The notes: generated by a model not told the origin, from the sequence alone. Shown: positions 1-9,185, counted from the stretch's first letter. The stretch: 40,013 nt of DNA from an uncultured Blautia sp. (GCA_905209435.1 CAJLTE010000018.1:1-40013), one strand, 5' to 3'. Translations and numbers: made by a program.

Positions 1-71
1 TGTCAAAGAGCAAGGATATAAAATATATCACGAGTGTTGATTCTAACATAGTTTTCGGTGTCTGTAAAGTG

Positions 72-263
72 TTATTTTTCTTTTTTTATCAAATTTTTTG
101 TATTTTTTTCAACCATCTTGCGCGGCACCATGATCTGATGACCGCATCCTGTACATTTCAGCCGGAAATCTGCACCTACTCTTAAGATTTCCCAGTCTCT
201 GCTTCCACAGGGATGTACTTTCTTTAATGTAACGGTATCACCAACTTCATAGGGAAGTCCCAT
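72..263 (-). CDS. DUF951 family small protein
   Basis: This 63-aa protein matches the DUF951 pattern. It opens with a short beta-rich segment (GDTVTLKKVHPCGS), followed by W-E-I, then a CTGCGH motif, and ends in a lysine-rich tail. Cysteines near residues 19, 37 and 40 (HPCGS, then CTGC) suggest a small metal-binding or nucleic-acid-binding fold. The family is common in Firmicutes and has no established function. An AGAGGAG ribosome site lies just upstream of the ATG. It is the last gene of the minus-strand group behind the sirtuin, 113 bp away. The family call is firm; any function would be a guess. Confidence 0.85.
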   Translation of the reverse strand: MGLPYEVGDTVTLKKVHPCGSRDWEILRVGADFRLKCTGCGHQIMVPRKMVEKNTKNLIKKEK

Positions 264-376
264 ATCTTTTACTCCTCTTGATTTCTTATTTCAACATTCT
301 ATTTCGGTTCCTGCCGGAACACACATTTTATGACATTCCATGCTGTATCTCTCCACAGATTACTGTTCACCTGTTC

Positions 377-1099
377 TTAACAATGAATCTGGGCAAAGAC
401 CTGTCCGATCGGTTCCTGGATCAGAAGATCTGCATATCTGTCTCTCGGTGTCGGAGATTTGTTAATCACTACAAGATGCTCTCCGCGGAAATAGTCGATC
501 AGCCCTGCTGCCGGATAAACAGCCAGAGAAGTTCCTCCAATGATCAGTACCTGTGCCTCTGAGATTGCTTTCACTGACTCATTAATAGTCTGATTGTCCA
601 GACCTTCCTCATACAATACCACATCCGGTTTGATAATTCCACCGCATTCGCATCTGGGCACACCGACCGAAGCCTTCATATGAGCAAAATCATAGAATCT
701 GTGGCATTTCATACAATAATTACGATGTACGCTTCCGTGAAGCTCCAGAACCTTCTTACTGCCTGCCATCTGGTGCAGGTTGTCAATGTTCTGGGTGATG
801 ACTGCTTTCAGCTTGCCTGCCTGCTCCAGTTCTGCCAGTTTCAGATGTGCTGCGTTTGGTTTTGCAGTATCGCAGAGCATTTTATCTCTGTAGAATTTAA
901 AAAATTCTTCCGGCTTTCTCATAAAGAATGTATGGCTTAAGATCGTCTCCGGAGGATAGTCATATTTCTGATGATAAAGGCCATCCTGGCTTCTGAAATC
1001 CGGGATTCCGCTCTCTGTGGAAACACCGGCTCCGCCGAAGAAAACAATATTGTCATATTTGTCCACAAGTTCCTGTAACTTCTCAACCTCTCCTGCCAT
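377..1099 (-). CDS. cobB: Sir2-family NAD-dependent protein deacylase
   Basis: A sirtuin of 240 aa, the usual length for a bacterial Sir2. It removes acyl groups from lysines using NAD, yielding nicotinamide and O-acyl-ADP-ribose, in the cytoplasm. Visible motifs in order: GAGVSTESGIPDFRS near residue 23 (NAD binding), TQNIDNLH near 102, the catalytic histidine in LELHGS near 120, paired zinc cysteines CMKC (about 129-132) and CEC (about 151-153), and GTSLAVYPA near 189. All catalytic and zinc residues appear intact. It starts 14 nt after the sortase B stop, so the two are probably co-transcribed. Acyl-chain preference cannot be read from the sequence. Confidence 0.93.
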   Translation of the reverse strand: MAGEVEKLQELVDKYDNIVFFGGAGVSTESGIPDFRSQDGLYHQKYDYPPETILSHTFFMRKPEEFFKFYRDKMLCDTAKPNAAHLKLAELEQAGKLKAVITQNIDNLHQMAGSKKVLELHGSVHRNYCMKCHRFYDFAHMKASVGVPRCECGGIIKPDVVLYEEGLDNQTINESVKAISEAQVLIIGGTSLAVYPAAGLIDYFRGEHLVVINKSPTPRDRYADLLIQEPIGQVFAQIHC

Positions 1100-1113
1100 T
1101 TTCTGTTCCTCCT

Positions 1114-1923
1114 TTATCCTTGCACATCAAGAGTATCCACTCGTTTTCCCTGAACCACATAACGGGTTGCTTCGTTTCCTGTACAGGTAGACAGAGTAAT
1201 GATCTTGTCCTTCATATTCAGCCCTTCCGCGTCTGTTTTAATCTCGGAATACCCTTTAATCTTCTCAAGATACTTCTCAAACTCCTCTCCCGGACCTTTA
1301 AACAATGTATAAGTATCACTGCTTACACCTGTTGTGTATGCAGAAATAATTTCATATCTATAATTCTTCTCCGGTGTAAAGATCCAGAAATATTTACTCT
1401 TCTTATAGGTTTCTTCATCCTGTGAAAATTTCTTCAGCTGCGCAAACATGGAGCCGTTTTTCATATTATGTCCATACACGATGGTATTGCAGTCACTGAA
1501 ATCACCCTTGTTCTCATAATCTACGAAGATTGTACCTGCAAAATTATAGTTCTTCTCATAAGTTCTGTGAAGATAAGTTTCATTATCCTTACCATGCACG
1601 ATCGGATAATTGATATCCGGCACTGCTTCCACATAGATCCAACCTACTACATCCTCATTCACACTCTTAAGAGATGCAAAATCAATATCCATCGGTGCCT
1701 TCAGCTCCTCTGCTGACGGACCTGCCGCTTCTCCGTCCGGATCACGTTCTGTAACTGCCATCTGTGCGATCGAATTATATTCATCTGTTCCTTTTTTATA
1801 CTCTGTATAAATATGAAACAGATTATATCCTGCATAGCAGAATACACAAACTGCCGCGATCAGCACAACTGTCAGTACAATATCTCCTGCTGTTTTCTTT
1901 TTTTTAGGCTGTTTTTCTGACAT
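1114..1923 (-). CDS. srtB: class B sortase
   Basis: A membrane-anchored transpeptidase of 269 aa that attaches proteins bearing a sorting signal to the cell wall. The N-terminus is lysine-rich (KPKKKKTAG), followed by one membrane segment. The catalytic domain shows the histidine in IVYGHNM, the cysteine in TLSTC and the arginine in NEATRYVVQGKR, which is the class B arrangement. The reading frame is open upstream to 2049, but I chose the ATG at 1923 because GGAGG lies 5-6 nt before it and the protein then begins with the expected basic signal anchor. No sortase substrate is visible nearby. It is tightly coupled to the sirtuin gene downstream. Confidence 0.92.
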   Translation of the reverse strand: MSEKQPKKKKTAGDIVLTVVLIAAVCVFCYAGYNLFHIYTEYKKGTDEYNSIAQMAVTERDPDGEAAGPSAEELKAPMDIDFASLKSVNEDVVGWIYVEAVPDINYPIVHGKDNETYLHRTYEKNYNFAGTIFVDYENKGDFSDCNTIVYGHNMKNGSMFAQLKKFSQDEETYKKSKYFWIFTPEKNYRYEIISAYTTGVSSDTYTLFKGPGEEFEKYLEKIKGYSEIKTDAEGLNMKDKIITLSTCTGNEATRYVVQGKRVDTLDVQG

Positions 1924-2091
1924 TTTTCCTCCATTTCCGCAGCAATCTTTCTGCTGCTTTGTATCAGGTACTGTCTGATTCGTTTCAGCTTTACCTCTAT
2001 GTTCCATCATACAGGCTTCAGATTCTGAGCCTCTGCCTATGATGTCCATTATACCTGAGCGCAGGCTTTTCTCTGTAGTTTTTTATTCCCA

Positions 2092-3660
2092 TCAGATTTC
2101 CCGTACTGCTTCCAGACAGGCTTTTCTTAAATCTCTTTCTTCTTTATTACATAAAAGCATTTCACTGTACTGAAAATATGCCGGACATCCATTCTCAGCA
2201 ATAAACGAAGTCATTTCATTGTCTGCTGTGATTCCCGTCACAAGAAGAAGCATCTCCTGCTCCTCACCAAAACTTTCTTTAATAAAAGAAAAAGCATTTC
2301 GCAGTTCTTTCTGCAGTTTCTGTATTAACTCTTCTCTGTGCACAACATCTTCTTCAAAACTCTTACAGATTCTTTTAAATCCTTTTTCCACAGATCGCAA
2401 ATGTTCTTTCTTCACAGTCAAAACATATTCTTCTAATCTATGGATGACCGTTTCCTGAATTTTCCGTTCCCTGCCTGAAATCAATTCCATTTTAATCTTA
2501 ATCTTCAGACTGTTCTCCTGCTCCCGGGCAAATTTCTCAAACACGGAAACATCACCGGAAATACTGTCTGCAACCTGCATTCCGCACTTTTCATCCTGTG
2601 AAGCTTTTTTCACTTGTTTTTTGAGATGAAGCAGCATCTCATACAGTGCCGCAAGCTGACAGTCAACCCGCTCATACTCTCTTGCGCTTTCTCTAAGTGT
2701 CCCCTGAATCAGATTCACAACCGCAAAACGTTCTTCAAAAGCACCGCCTGATGCCATCTGTTGTTTCTGTTCCAGTTTCTCTCTGGTCAGCTCTCCTGCC
2801 AGAATCACAGGAATCTGATAATCCTGTCCATACTTCGTATACAATTGATAATATCCTGCAAAATCTCTGGCCGTTTCTTCCTTCTGAAGGAACTCTCCCA
2901 TCAGTTCTGCATTAATCTCAATTCCAAGCCTCTCATAACTCTGGAGCAGTCTGGAAAGATCCTCCCATCCTCTGGCCGTCACAAAAAACTTACCATCTAC
3001 CGTATTCTCTACTGAATAGAATCGCTCCTTTTTCATAGAAAGATAAGAAATGACCGCCTGATGGACATTCTGCTGTCCGGCATACTTCAGCCATGTATCG
3101 CAGTCCGGCTCAATTTCCAGCCTTCGGACACGATCCAGAGTAACAATATCGAACTCTCTGACAGATTTATTATACTCCGGTGGATTTCCGGCAGCTACCA
3201 GGATCCAGCCCTCCGGAATTTTATGACTTCCAAAGGTTTTGTTCTGGAGAAGCGCAAGCATGGCAGGTGCCAGAGTTTCTGACACACAGTTAATCTCATC
3301 AATAAACAGAATTCCCTCTCTTTTTCCTGTTTTCTCCATACAGTCATAGACAGAAGCCACGATTTCACTCATAGTATAATCTGTCACCATCATTTCTTTT
3401 CCGCCGTAATTACGTTTCACGATTTCCGGCAGACCAATGGCACTCTGACGGGTATGATGAGTGATAGTATAAGATACAAGTCCTACATTACACTCTGCTG
3501 CTGCCTGCTCCATAATAGCAGTCTTTCCAATCCCCGGCGGACCGATCAGCAGGATAGGTCTCTGGCGAACCAGGGGATAAATATAATATCCTTCTTCATC
3601 CTTCGCCAGGTAAGCGCGAAGTGTATTGCAGATTTCTTTTTTTGCTTCCTGTATGTTCAT
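2092..3660 (-). CDS. MoxR-type AAA ATPase
   Basis: An AAA ATPase of 522 aa. Walker A (GPPGIGKTA) lies near residue 40 and Walker B (ILFIDEIN) near 118, followed by a sensor-like AAGNPPEYN. The N-terminal ~270 residues form the MoxR/RavA-like AAA module. The C-terminal half is charged and helical with no recognised domain. MoxR ATPases typically act with a VWA-domain partner as chaperones that mature metal enzymes or other complexes. Here the VWA protein is immediately upstream on the same strand, 41 bp away, which supports that pairing. The client is unknown. Confidence 0.88.
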   Translation of the reverse strand: MNIQEAKKEICNTLRAYLAKDEEGYYIYPLVRQRPILLIGPPGIGKTAIMEQAAAECNVGLVSYTITHHTRQSAIGLPEIVKRNYGGKEMMVTDYTMSEIVASVYDCMEKTGKREGILFIDEINCVSETLAPAMLALLQNKTFGSHKIPEGWILVAAGNPPEYNKSVREFDIVTLDRVRRLEIEPDCDTWLKYAGQQNVHQAVISYLSMKKERFYSVENTVDGKFFVTARGWEDLSRLLQSYERLGIEINAELMGEFLQKEETARDFAGYYQLYTKYGQDYQIPVILAGELTREKLEQKQQMASGGAFEERFAVVNLIQGTLRESAREYERVDCQLAALYEMLLHLKKQVKKASQDEKCGMQVADSISGDVSVFEKFAREQENSLKIKIKMELISGRERKIQETVIHRLEEYVLTVKKEHLRSVEKGFKRICKSFEEDVVHREELIQKLQKELRNAFSFIKESFGEEQEMLLLVTGITADNEMTSFIAENGCPAYFQYSEMLLCNKEERDLRKACLEAVREI

Positions 3661-3701
3661 TCTTCTTTGCTCCTGTTAATTATTGCCGTCAGTATCCCCT
3701 T

Positions 3702-4892
3702 TTATTTTACTTTGGTGATCAGACATTTTGCCCAGGACGGCACCAGTTTCATTTTATCTGTTCGGTTCAGAAATACAAATGCTGTTTCATAATCCGGTTT
3801 CTGTCTCGGATAGATTCCATCCCCATCTGTAAAATAGATCAATGCCCTGAGATTCTTCAGTTCTTTTCGCTCTTTTTCCTGCCGGATCAGTTCGAAGACC
3901 GGTCGGAAATCTGTGCCACCGCGCCCCTGGATCGTCATTTTCCGGCTGTATTCTTTCCACTCTTCTTCCGAATGGATCACATCTACCTTCTGGATAAAAC
4001 AGTCGCACTGGATAATATATACTTTCATTCTGCTGAAAAAATTCTCTTTCTCACTTAAGATAGCATATGTCTCTCCAAGAAATCTCTGCACCGTTTCTTT
4101 TGAACATGAGCCCGAAGTGTCTATGGCAATCACCAACTCTTCCAGACGATTTACTTCTTTGTATTCCAGCGGTTCTATTAATGGAAGATTTCCGTAATGC
4201 TCCATTCCGAAATGGTAAAAAATATAGTCAAAACTCTCTGTATCCAGTTCCACTTCTTCACGCAGTCTGCAAAACTGTTTCAGGAATTTCCGATAGTCAT
4301 ATCTGCTCCGATAAATTTCATCCAGTTCTTCCTGTCGGTTGGTTGTCTGAGTTCCTGCACGGCTCTGGGTTCCGGTTTTATTCTGTGATGTATAGGCCAG
4401 AACACGCTCCCATTTCTCTTTTGTTCTCCTGCCCCCGGACATTTGACCCGCAGTTCGCTGCCAAAGCGTATGATCATCAAAACTATTGTCTGTCATTTCC
4501 GTATCGTTCAAACTTCTTTTCTTCAGGCTGTGACTTCCGCTTTCCTGAACGAATTTGTCTATCAGATTTTCCACAAAAGAGTCGCATTCTCTGTTCCACT
4601 CGTCTGTACCTTTATCCGGCATCATAAAAATATGAAGATACAGACAATGTAACAGCATATGCAGATATCCCCGTCTTACTGCTACAGGATCTTCTACATA
4701 TTGTTTTAATAAAAAGGCCGGATTAAAATAAATCTTCTCCCCATCCGTGCCAATCGTGATAATACTGTTATCAGCTTCATATTCCAGACTTGCAAATGCT
4801 CCATCCAGATAAGGAAAATCCAGATACAGTTCATTTCTGCAGTTTTGAAGAATTCTTTTTCCAAGAAGTTCCTGTCTGTCCATATTACTCAT
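3702..4892 (-). CDS. VWA-like metallopeptidase-type protein (DUF2201-like)
   Basis: A 396-aa protein with the two parts seen in VWA-containing putative metallopeptidases. Residues ~1-130 resemble the DUF2201 N-terminal region (FNPAFLLKQY, then HMLLHCLYLH, then ECDSFVENLI). The C-terminal part, from about residue 250, is a VWA domain with an intact MIDAS motif in AIDTSGSCS and a later TDGDG. The expected HExxH-type site is not visible; HMLLH keeps two histidines but lacks the Glu, so peptidase activity is doubtful. It sits between a small unknown gene and the MoxR ATPase, fitting a MoxR-VWA chaperone pair. Confidence 0.85.
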   Translation of the reverse strand: MSNMDRQELLGKRILQNCRNELYLDFPYLDGAFASLEYEADNSIITIGTDGEKIYFNPAFLLKQYVEDPVAVRRGYLHMLLHCLYLHIFMMPDKGTDEWNRECDSFVENLIDKFVQESGSHSLKKRSLNDTEMTDNSFDDHTLWQRTAGQMSGGRRTKEKWERVLAYTSQNKTGTQSRAGTQTTNRQEELDEIYRSRYDYRKFLKQFCRLREEVELDTESFDYIFYHFGMEHYGNLPLIEPLEYKEVNRLEELVIAIDTSGSCSKETVQRFLGETYAILSEKENFFSRMKVYIIQCDCFIQKVDVIHSEEEWKEYSRKMTIQGRGGTDFRPVFELIRQEKERKELKNLRALIYFTDGDGIYPRQKPDYETAFVFLNRTDKMKLVPSWAKCLITKVK

Positions 4893-4942
4893 AATTATCC
4901 GTGCCTCTTTCTGATCATGGATATGCCCACTGCCCGGGGCTC

Positions 4943-5272
4943 TTACAGCGAAAAGTCTTTCTTCTGATATCCGTATTTCCTGTCTTTAAGATGCAGCAGC
5001 CATACCAGAGAACGCAGCTTTGTTTTTTCTCTTGCACACCTGATAAAACTTTCCAGTTCTTTTGCAGAAAACCATCCACATTTTTCAAGCTGTTCCATTC
5101 TCTCTATATCTTCTTTCTCTATAAGAAATTCCATGGCAGGACGTATTCTGAGCTTCAGATACTTCTGCGCATCCTGAAATTCCTTTGTTTCTCTGTCAGG
5201 TTCTCCTGTAAAATAAATATCCAGTGCCTGCTCAAGCTTTCTGTCCTGCATCTCTCTTTTGCTTCCCTTCAT
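4943..5272 (-). CDS. small charged protein of unknown function
   Basis: A 109-aa, highly charged, mostly helical protein without membrane segments or a signal peptide. I recognise no domain. It begins with lysine/arginine-rich helices, has a central RIRPAMEFLIEKED segment and ends in LRSLVWLLHLKDRKYG. It is the first gene of the minus-strand run ahead of the VWA and MoxR genes, 50 bp from the VWA start, so it may be an accessory or adaptor of that ATPase system. The ribosome site (AGAGAT) is weak. A possible promoter upstream has TATATT with a 17-bp spacer to a poor -35. Confidence 0.65.
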   Translation of the reverse strand: MKGSKREMQDRKLEQALDIYFTGEPDRETKEFQDAQKYLKLRIRPAMEFLIEKEDIERMEQLEKCGWFSAKELESFIRCAREKTKLRSLVWLLHLKDRKYGYQKKDFSL

Positions 5273-5336
5273 TTATCTCTTTGTAGCTATTTTCAATATA
5301 GCACAAAAATGTTTCATTTTAAAGTCCCGACGTTTC

Positions 5337-5364
5337 TTGACTTTAGCTTCTGTTATGTTACTAT
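5337..5364 (+). promoter_or_regulatory. promoter of the ABC exporter gene
   Basis: TTGACT at 5337-5342 and TACTAT at 5359-5364, with a 16-bp spacer, lie about 30 bp before the ABC transporter start. An alternative -10 (TATGGA at 5362) would give a 19-bp spacer like the MerR-type promoters further along, but it fits the -10 consensus poorly. Confidence 0.5.
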
Positions 5365-5395
5365 GGATTTATCACAACTGAAAGGATTTCTTCTT

Positions 5396-7117
5396 ATGAG
5401 TACTATCAAAAAATTCATTCACTATTATGGTCCGTATAAAGCAGTCTTTTTTATTGACCTGATATGTGCAGCAGTAATCAGTCTGGTAGATCTGGCTTAT
5501 CCTCAGATCCTGCGGACTATGACCAGAACCCTGTTCACACAGGAGCAGTCGAAAATCCTGCATGCACTGCCGCTGATCGCCGGCTGTCTTTTTATTATGT
5601 ATGTAGTGCAGTGTCTCTGCAAATATTATGTCACCTATCAGGGGCACATGATGGGTGCACATATGGAACGGGATATGCGCCAGGAATTGTTTGATCATTA
5701 TCAGGAACTTTCATTCTCCTATTACAGCCAGAATAATTCCGGTCAGATGATGAGTAAGCTGGTAAGTGACCTCTTCGATATCTCAGAATTTGCACACCAT
5801 GGTCCGGAGAACCTCTTTATCTCTCTGGTCAAGATCATCGGGGCTTTTATTTTTCTGCTTTTTATCAATAAGAAGCTGGCACTTCCACTGATCATTCTGG
5901 TCATTATCATGTTTGTATTTTCTTTTAAGCAGAACGCAAGAATGCAGGAAACTTTTATGGAAAACAGACGAAAGATCGGAGATGTAAACGCCAGCCTGCA
6001 GGATACTCTGTCCGGTATCCGTGTGGTGCAGTCTTTTGCTAATGAAGAGATTGAGCACGAGAAATTTAAGAAGAGCAATGAGGCATTTCTGGTTTCCAAG
6101 CGTGATAATTATCATTGTATGGGAAGTTTTATGAGTTCCAACCTGTTTTTCCAGGGAATGATGTATCTGGTTACGCTGGTGTATGGCGGATATCTGATCG
6201 CAAACGGTGAAATGCAGACAGCTGACCTTGCCATGTATGCACTTTATATTGGAATCTTTATCAGTCCGATCCAGATTCTGGTGGAACTGGTAGAGATGAT
6301 GCAGAAAGGTCTCTCCGGATTCCGTCGTTTCGTCGATGTAATGGAAACAGAATCTGAGATTACAGATGCTCCGGATGCAACGGAACTTACAAACGTGAAA
6401 GGACATGTAAACTATGAGCATGTTTCTTTTCATTACAGTGATGATGATACTCCTGTACTTTCGGATATTTCCATTGATATTCCTGCCGGAAAGTCTGTGG
6501 CTCTGGTCGGACCATCGGGCGGTGGAAAAACTACGATATGTTCTCTCCTGCCGCGTTTTTATGATGTAACAGCCGGACGCATTACGATTGACGGTAAAGA
6601 TATCCGTGGACTGACGCTGAAAAGCCTCAGAAGTCAGATTGGTACTGTACAGCAGGATGTTTATCTGTTTGACGGAACAATTAAGGATAACATTGCTTAT
6701 GGAAAACCCGGCGCTTCGGATGAGGAAATTATTGAGGCAGCTAAGAGAGCAAGTATTCACGATTTTATCATGGAATTGCCGGAACAGTATAATACTTATG
6801 TCGGTGAACGTGGTACACGTCTTTCCGGCGGACAGAAGCAACGTATTTCTATTGCACGTGTATTTCTGAAAAATCCGCCGATTCTAATCCTGGATGAGGC
6901 AACCAGTGCACTGGATAATGAAAGTGAGAGGTGGATCCAGAGGAGTCTGGAGGAGCTTTCACAGAATCGTACTACGATTACGATCGCGCACAGGCTTTCT
7001 ACGATTCGGGATGCGGATGAGATTATTGTAATTACGGAAGATGGGATTGCGGAGAGGGGGACGCATGAGGAGTTGTTGGATATGAATGGGGTTTATGCGG
7101 CTTATTATAATATGTGA
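5396..7117 (+). CDS. ABC transporter, fused permease and ATP-binding protein
   Basis: A 573-aa half-transporter of the exporter type (MsbA/LmrA/BmrA-like). Residues ~1-310 form a six-helix transmembrane domain. Residues ~330-573 are the nucleotide-binding domain, with Walker A in GPSGGGKTT, a Q-loop (GTVQQDVYLFDGTI), the signature LSGGQKQR, Walker B ILILDEATSALD and the switch histidine in TIAHRLST. The open frame runs back to 4901, but I chose the ATG at 5396 because AAAGGA lies about 9 nt before it and family members start there. It could work as a homodimer, since no second half-transporter is adjacent. The substrate is unknown; multidrug or lipid export are typical. Confidence 0.93.
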   Translation: MSTIKKFIHYYGPYKAVFFIDLICAAVISLVDLAYPQILRTMTRTLFTQEQSKILHALPLIAGCLFIMYVVQCLCKYYVTYQGHMMGAHMERDMRQELFDHYQELSFSYYSQNNSGQMMSKLVSDLFDISEFAHHGPENLFISLVKIIGAFIFLLFINKKLALPLIILVIIMFVFSFKQNARMQETFMENRRKIGDVNASLQDTLSGIRVVQSFANEEIEHEKFKKSNEAFLVSKRDNYHCMGSFMSSNLFFQGMMYLVTLVYGGYLIANGEMQTADLAMYALYIGIFISPIQILVELVEMMQKGLSGFRRFVDVMETESEITDAPDATELTNVKGHVNYEHVSFHYSDDDTPVLSDISIDIPAGKSVALVGPSGGGKTTICSLLPRFYDVTAGRITIDGKDIRGLTLKSLRSQIGTVQQDVYLFDGTIKDNIAYGKPGASDEEIIEAAKRASIHDFIMELPEQYNTYVGERGTRLSGGQKQRISIARVFLKNPPILILDEATSALDNESERWIQRSLEELSQNRTTITIAHRLSTIRDADEIIVITEDGIAERGTHEELLDMNGVYAAYYNM

Positions 7118-7135
7118 TTTTTCATTATAAGGGAC

Positions 7136-7337
7136 GCGCAGAAAATTATTGGGGTTGGGTGCGGTTTCGGACACTAAGATATTCTATGCCGCCAAAAATG
7201 TGCTAAAAGCATGAGCCCGTAAGGTCAAACTCGCTGTCGCTCAGACAGTGACCTTACGGGCTCATAACGCATATTTTGGGCGGCTAAGAATATCTAAGTA
7301 TCCTGCAAATGCACCCAACCCCAATAATTTTCTGCGC
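7136..7337 (+). repeat. long palindromic hairpin element, copy A
   Basis: A 202-bp interrupted palindrome starting 18 nt after the ABC transporter stop. The outer arms (7136-7162 and 7311-7337) are perfect 27-bp inverted repeats. Further inward are paired segments: AGATATTCT with AGAATATCT, GCCGCCAAAA with a TTTTGGGCGGC, and a 16-bp stem ATGAGCCCGTAAGGTC with its complement. The apical loop carries CAAACTCGCT and CAGACAGTGAC. Copy B at 11034-11236 has the same architecture and the same loop and bulge sequences in the opposite orientation, but different stem sequences. It may be a 3'-UTR RNA structure, an unusual terminator or a non-autonomous mobile element. Confidence 0.85.
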
Positions 7338-7558
7338 TGGTTATTTGAATGTTCTACGGGCTGCTGGTGTTAAAAAGGTAAAATCATCCACTTCGCTATG
7401 TCATTCTACACCGAATAACTGCTTCGCAGTTTATCAGAAGGAACTTGCATTGCTTCTAATATGGGAAGTAGGATTAGTGATCTATGTTAATTCTGTTTTC
7501 CGTATTTTTAATTTCTCCCTAATAGAAAATTGACTCTACTGGCTAAGTCCGTTGTTTT
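7338..7558. other. gene-free stretch between hairpin A and pfp
   Basis: About 220 bp between the hairpin and the convergent phosphofructokinase gene. It holds a small hairpin (AACTGCTTCGCAGTT near 7418) and AT-rich sequence, and only a short unsupported open frame. A TTGACTCT string at 7530 is not followed by a -10 box. I see no gene here. Confidence 0.5.
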
Positions 7559-8791
7559 TTATTTACGATATACAAATGCAGGAAGTCCATCTTCATCGTG
7601 TGGAATTTCTACGGAGCCCTGGATGAGCGGTCGGGCATAATTGATAAAATCTACGGTAACATCGGATGCATCCGATGTAATCCAGTCCAGTGGAACTGTT
7701 TTCTCTTCATTGCAGATATTGTTGACATCTTCGAGGCCGCATTCCATAGTGTAACATCTGTCTGAGGTTTCTTTGCGGATGAATGAGACCATTTTTCCTG
7801 TTGCGCCATTCAGGGCTGCCTGTACGCCGTATTCGCCGGCTTTGATGGCTTCCTGCTGGTCTGTAGCGGACATCATGGATGCGGAACAACGCTGGCTGAC
7901 ATTGAGTTCTACGGAACGTGCTTTGACGCCGAGACGGTTACGAACGAGATTTTCCAGGTATTTTCCACAGCCTGCAAGCATTTTGTGTCCGAATGTATCG
8001 GTGCCTACGGAGTTGTCATATTCGCAGATGAATCTGCCTTCTGCATCGTGGATTCCTTCGGATACGCAGACAATGACGTTGCAGTTTTTCTCGAAAGATT
8101 TTTCTACTGCTTTGAGGAATTCTTCCTGGTCAAAGGCAGTTTCCGGGAGATAGATCAGTAATGGGTTGTCACCGGTGTATTTGCGGGCAAGTGCGGAGGC
8201 TGCTGTGAGCCATCCAGCATGGCGGCCCATGATCTCTACGATAGTTACGGATTTCTTTTCATAAACATTTGCATCTATGGTAATTTCACGCACTGTAGAT
8301 GCTACATATCTTGCCGCACTTCCAAACCCCGGGGTATGGTCTGTATGGACCAGATCATTGTCGATTGTCTTCGGTTCTCCGATGATACGGATATCGCTTC
8401 CAATCTGCGCTGCATATCTGGAAAGTTTGCTTACTGTATCCATGGAATCATTTCCGCCGATGTAGAAGAACCAGCCAATGTTCATTTCTTCAAATTTCTT
8501 AAAGAGTTTCGGATAAACCGGATCTTCCAGTGACTCCGGTAGTTTGTAACGGCAGGAACCGAGATAGGCACCTGGTGTGATCTTCAGGCCATCCAGTTTC
8601 TCTCCCGGAAGAGCTTCAGTGAAATCAAGAACTGTTCCGTTCAGAAATCCTTCGATTCCATTTATCATTCCATAAATATGCTCGATAGTTTCCGGATGAC
8701 GCATTCCTTCGGATACCACTCCGTAAAGGCTGCTGTTGATGACTGCGGTAGGGCCGCCGGACTGGCCGACGATCAGATTCTTTCTGGACAT
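7559..8791 (-). CDS. pfp: diphosphate-dependent 6-phosphofructokinase
   Basis: A 410-aa phosphofructokinase that phosphorylates fructose 6-phosphate in glycolysis. Motifs are GQSGGPTAVIN at the N-terminus, GGNDSMDT near residue 102, PKTIDNDL near 130, MGRHAGW near 180 and SEGIHD near 235. ATP-dependent enzymes have a glycine after GGD and PGTIDND; here the positions equivalent to E. coli Gly104 and Gly124 are Asp and Lys. That is the known signature of pyrophosphate-dependent enzymes, so the phosphoryl donor is inferred to be PPi and the reaction reversible. The start is well placed, with AGGAGG 6 nt upstream. It appears monocistronic. Confidence 0.92.
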   Translation of the reverse strand: MSRKNLIVGQSGGPTAVINSSLYGVVSEGMRHPETIEHIYGMINGIEGFLNGTVLDFTEALPGEKLDGLKITPGAYLGSCRYKLPESLEDPVYPKLFKKFEEMNIGWFFYIGGNDSMDTVSKLSRYAAQIGSDIRIIGEPKTIDNDLVHTDHTPGFGSAARYVASTVREITIDANVYEKKSVTIVEIMGRHAGWLTAASALARKYTGDNPLLIYLPETAFDQEEFLKAVEKSFEKNCNVIVCVSEGIHDAEGRFICEYDNSVGTDTFGHKMLAGCGKYLENLVRNRLGVKARSVELNVSQRCSASMMSATDQQEAIKAGEYGVQAALNGATGKMVSFIRKETSDRCYTMECGLEDVNNICNEEKTVPLDWITSDASDVTVDFINYARPLIQGSVEIPHDEDGLPAFVYRK

Positions 8792-8841
8792 GAGAGACCT
8801 CCTGTGTCGTTTGATTTTTGGTGTTGCATTTTGATAGTGTT

Positions 8842-8850
8842 ATTATATCA
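8842..8850 (-). promoter_or_regulatory. extended -10 promoter of pfp
   Basis: On the minus strand, TGATATAAT forms a perfect -10 hexamer (8842-8847) with the TGn extension, about 50 bp before the pfp start. The -35 is weak; TTGGCT is present but at 19 bp. Confidence 0.6.
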
Positions 8851-9042
8851 TACAAACAATACACAAAGCCAAATTTTTTGAATATTCTTTTATTTTGTAT
8901 AAATTGCTCTTTTTAACAGCATTTTATTCTTAAACCAACTTTTTTATCAACAATTTTTCGTTGTCAGATCTTGTAATTTAAGAAGTTTTCTATTAAACTA
9001 TTCGGACAAATTTATATATATTTCATATAACAATCAGATCTA

Positions 9043-9124
9043 GTCAAGCGGATATTCGCAATCCGCTTCGCTACTTATTGCTTTTGCAATTGAAACAGGG
9101 GACTTACTTGATTTGGTTAAAAAA
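9043..9124 (+). repeat. short palindromic intergenic repeat, copy 1
   Basis: Begins GTCAAGCGGATATTCGCAAT and ends CAGGGGACTTACTTGATTTG plus a GTTAAAA tail. The TCAAG and CTTGA ends are inverted. This copy carries about 28 extra bases containing CCGCTTCGCTAC between the two conserved blocks. The same blocks recur at 10978, 13851, 20994 (reversed), 37137 and 37546. Confidence 0.7.
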
Positions 9125-9144
9125 TCTGCCTGGAAAGCTTTACT

Positions 9145-9182
9145 ATGTCGTAGGAACATTATGGAGTAATTTCCTATGACAT
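9145..9182. repeat. inverted repeat before the permease terminator
   Basis: ATGTCGTAGGAA (9145-9156) and TTCCTATGACAT (9171-9182) form a 12-bp stem with one mismatch and a 14-nt loop, 3 nt from the bidirectional terminator. Role unknown; it may stabilise the permease mRNA 3' end. Confidence 0.6.
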
Positions 9183-9185
9183 AAT

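Noticed and set aside
1924..2049. N-terminal extension of sortase B
   Set aside because: The extra 42 residues have no ribosome site, are unlike sortases and precede a well-placed GGAGG and ATG at 1923.
5783..6841. A 352-codon open frame on the minus strand inside the ABC exporter gene
   Set aside because: It lies wholly antisense to a complete, motif-rich ABC transporter and its translation has no recognisable domain or ribosome site.
7530..7560. A TTGACTCT string resembling the MerR-type -35
   Set aside because: No -10 hexamer at 16-20 bp and it points into the 3' end of the convergent pfp gene, so it is probably chance.
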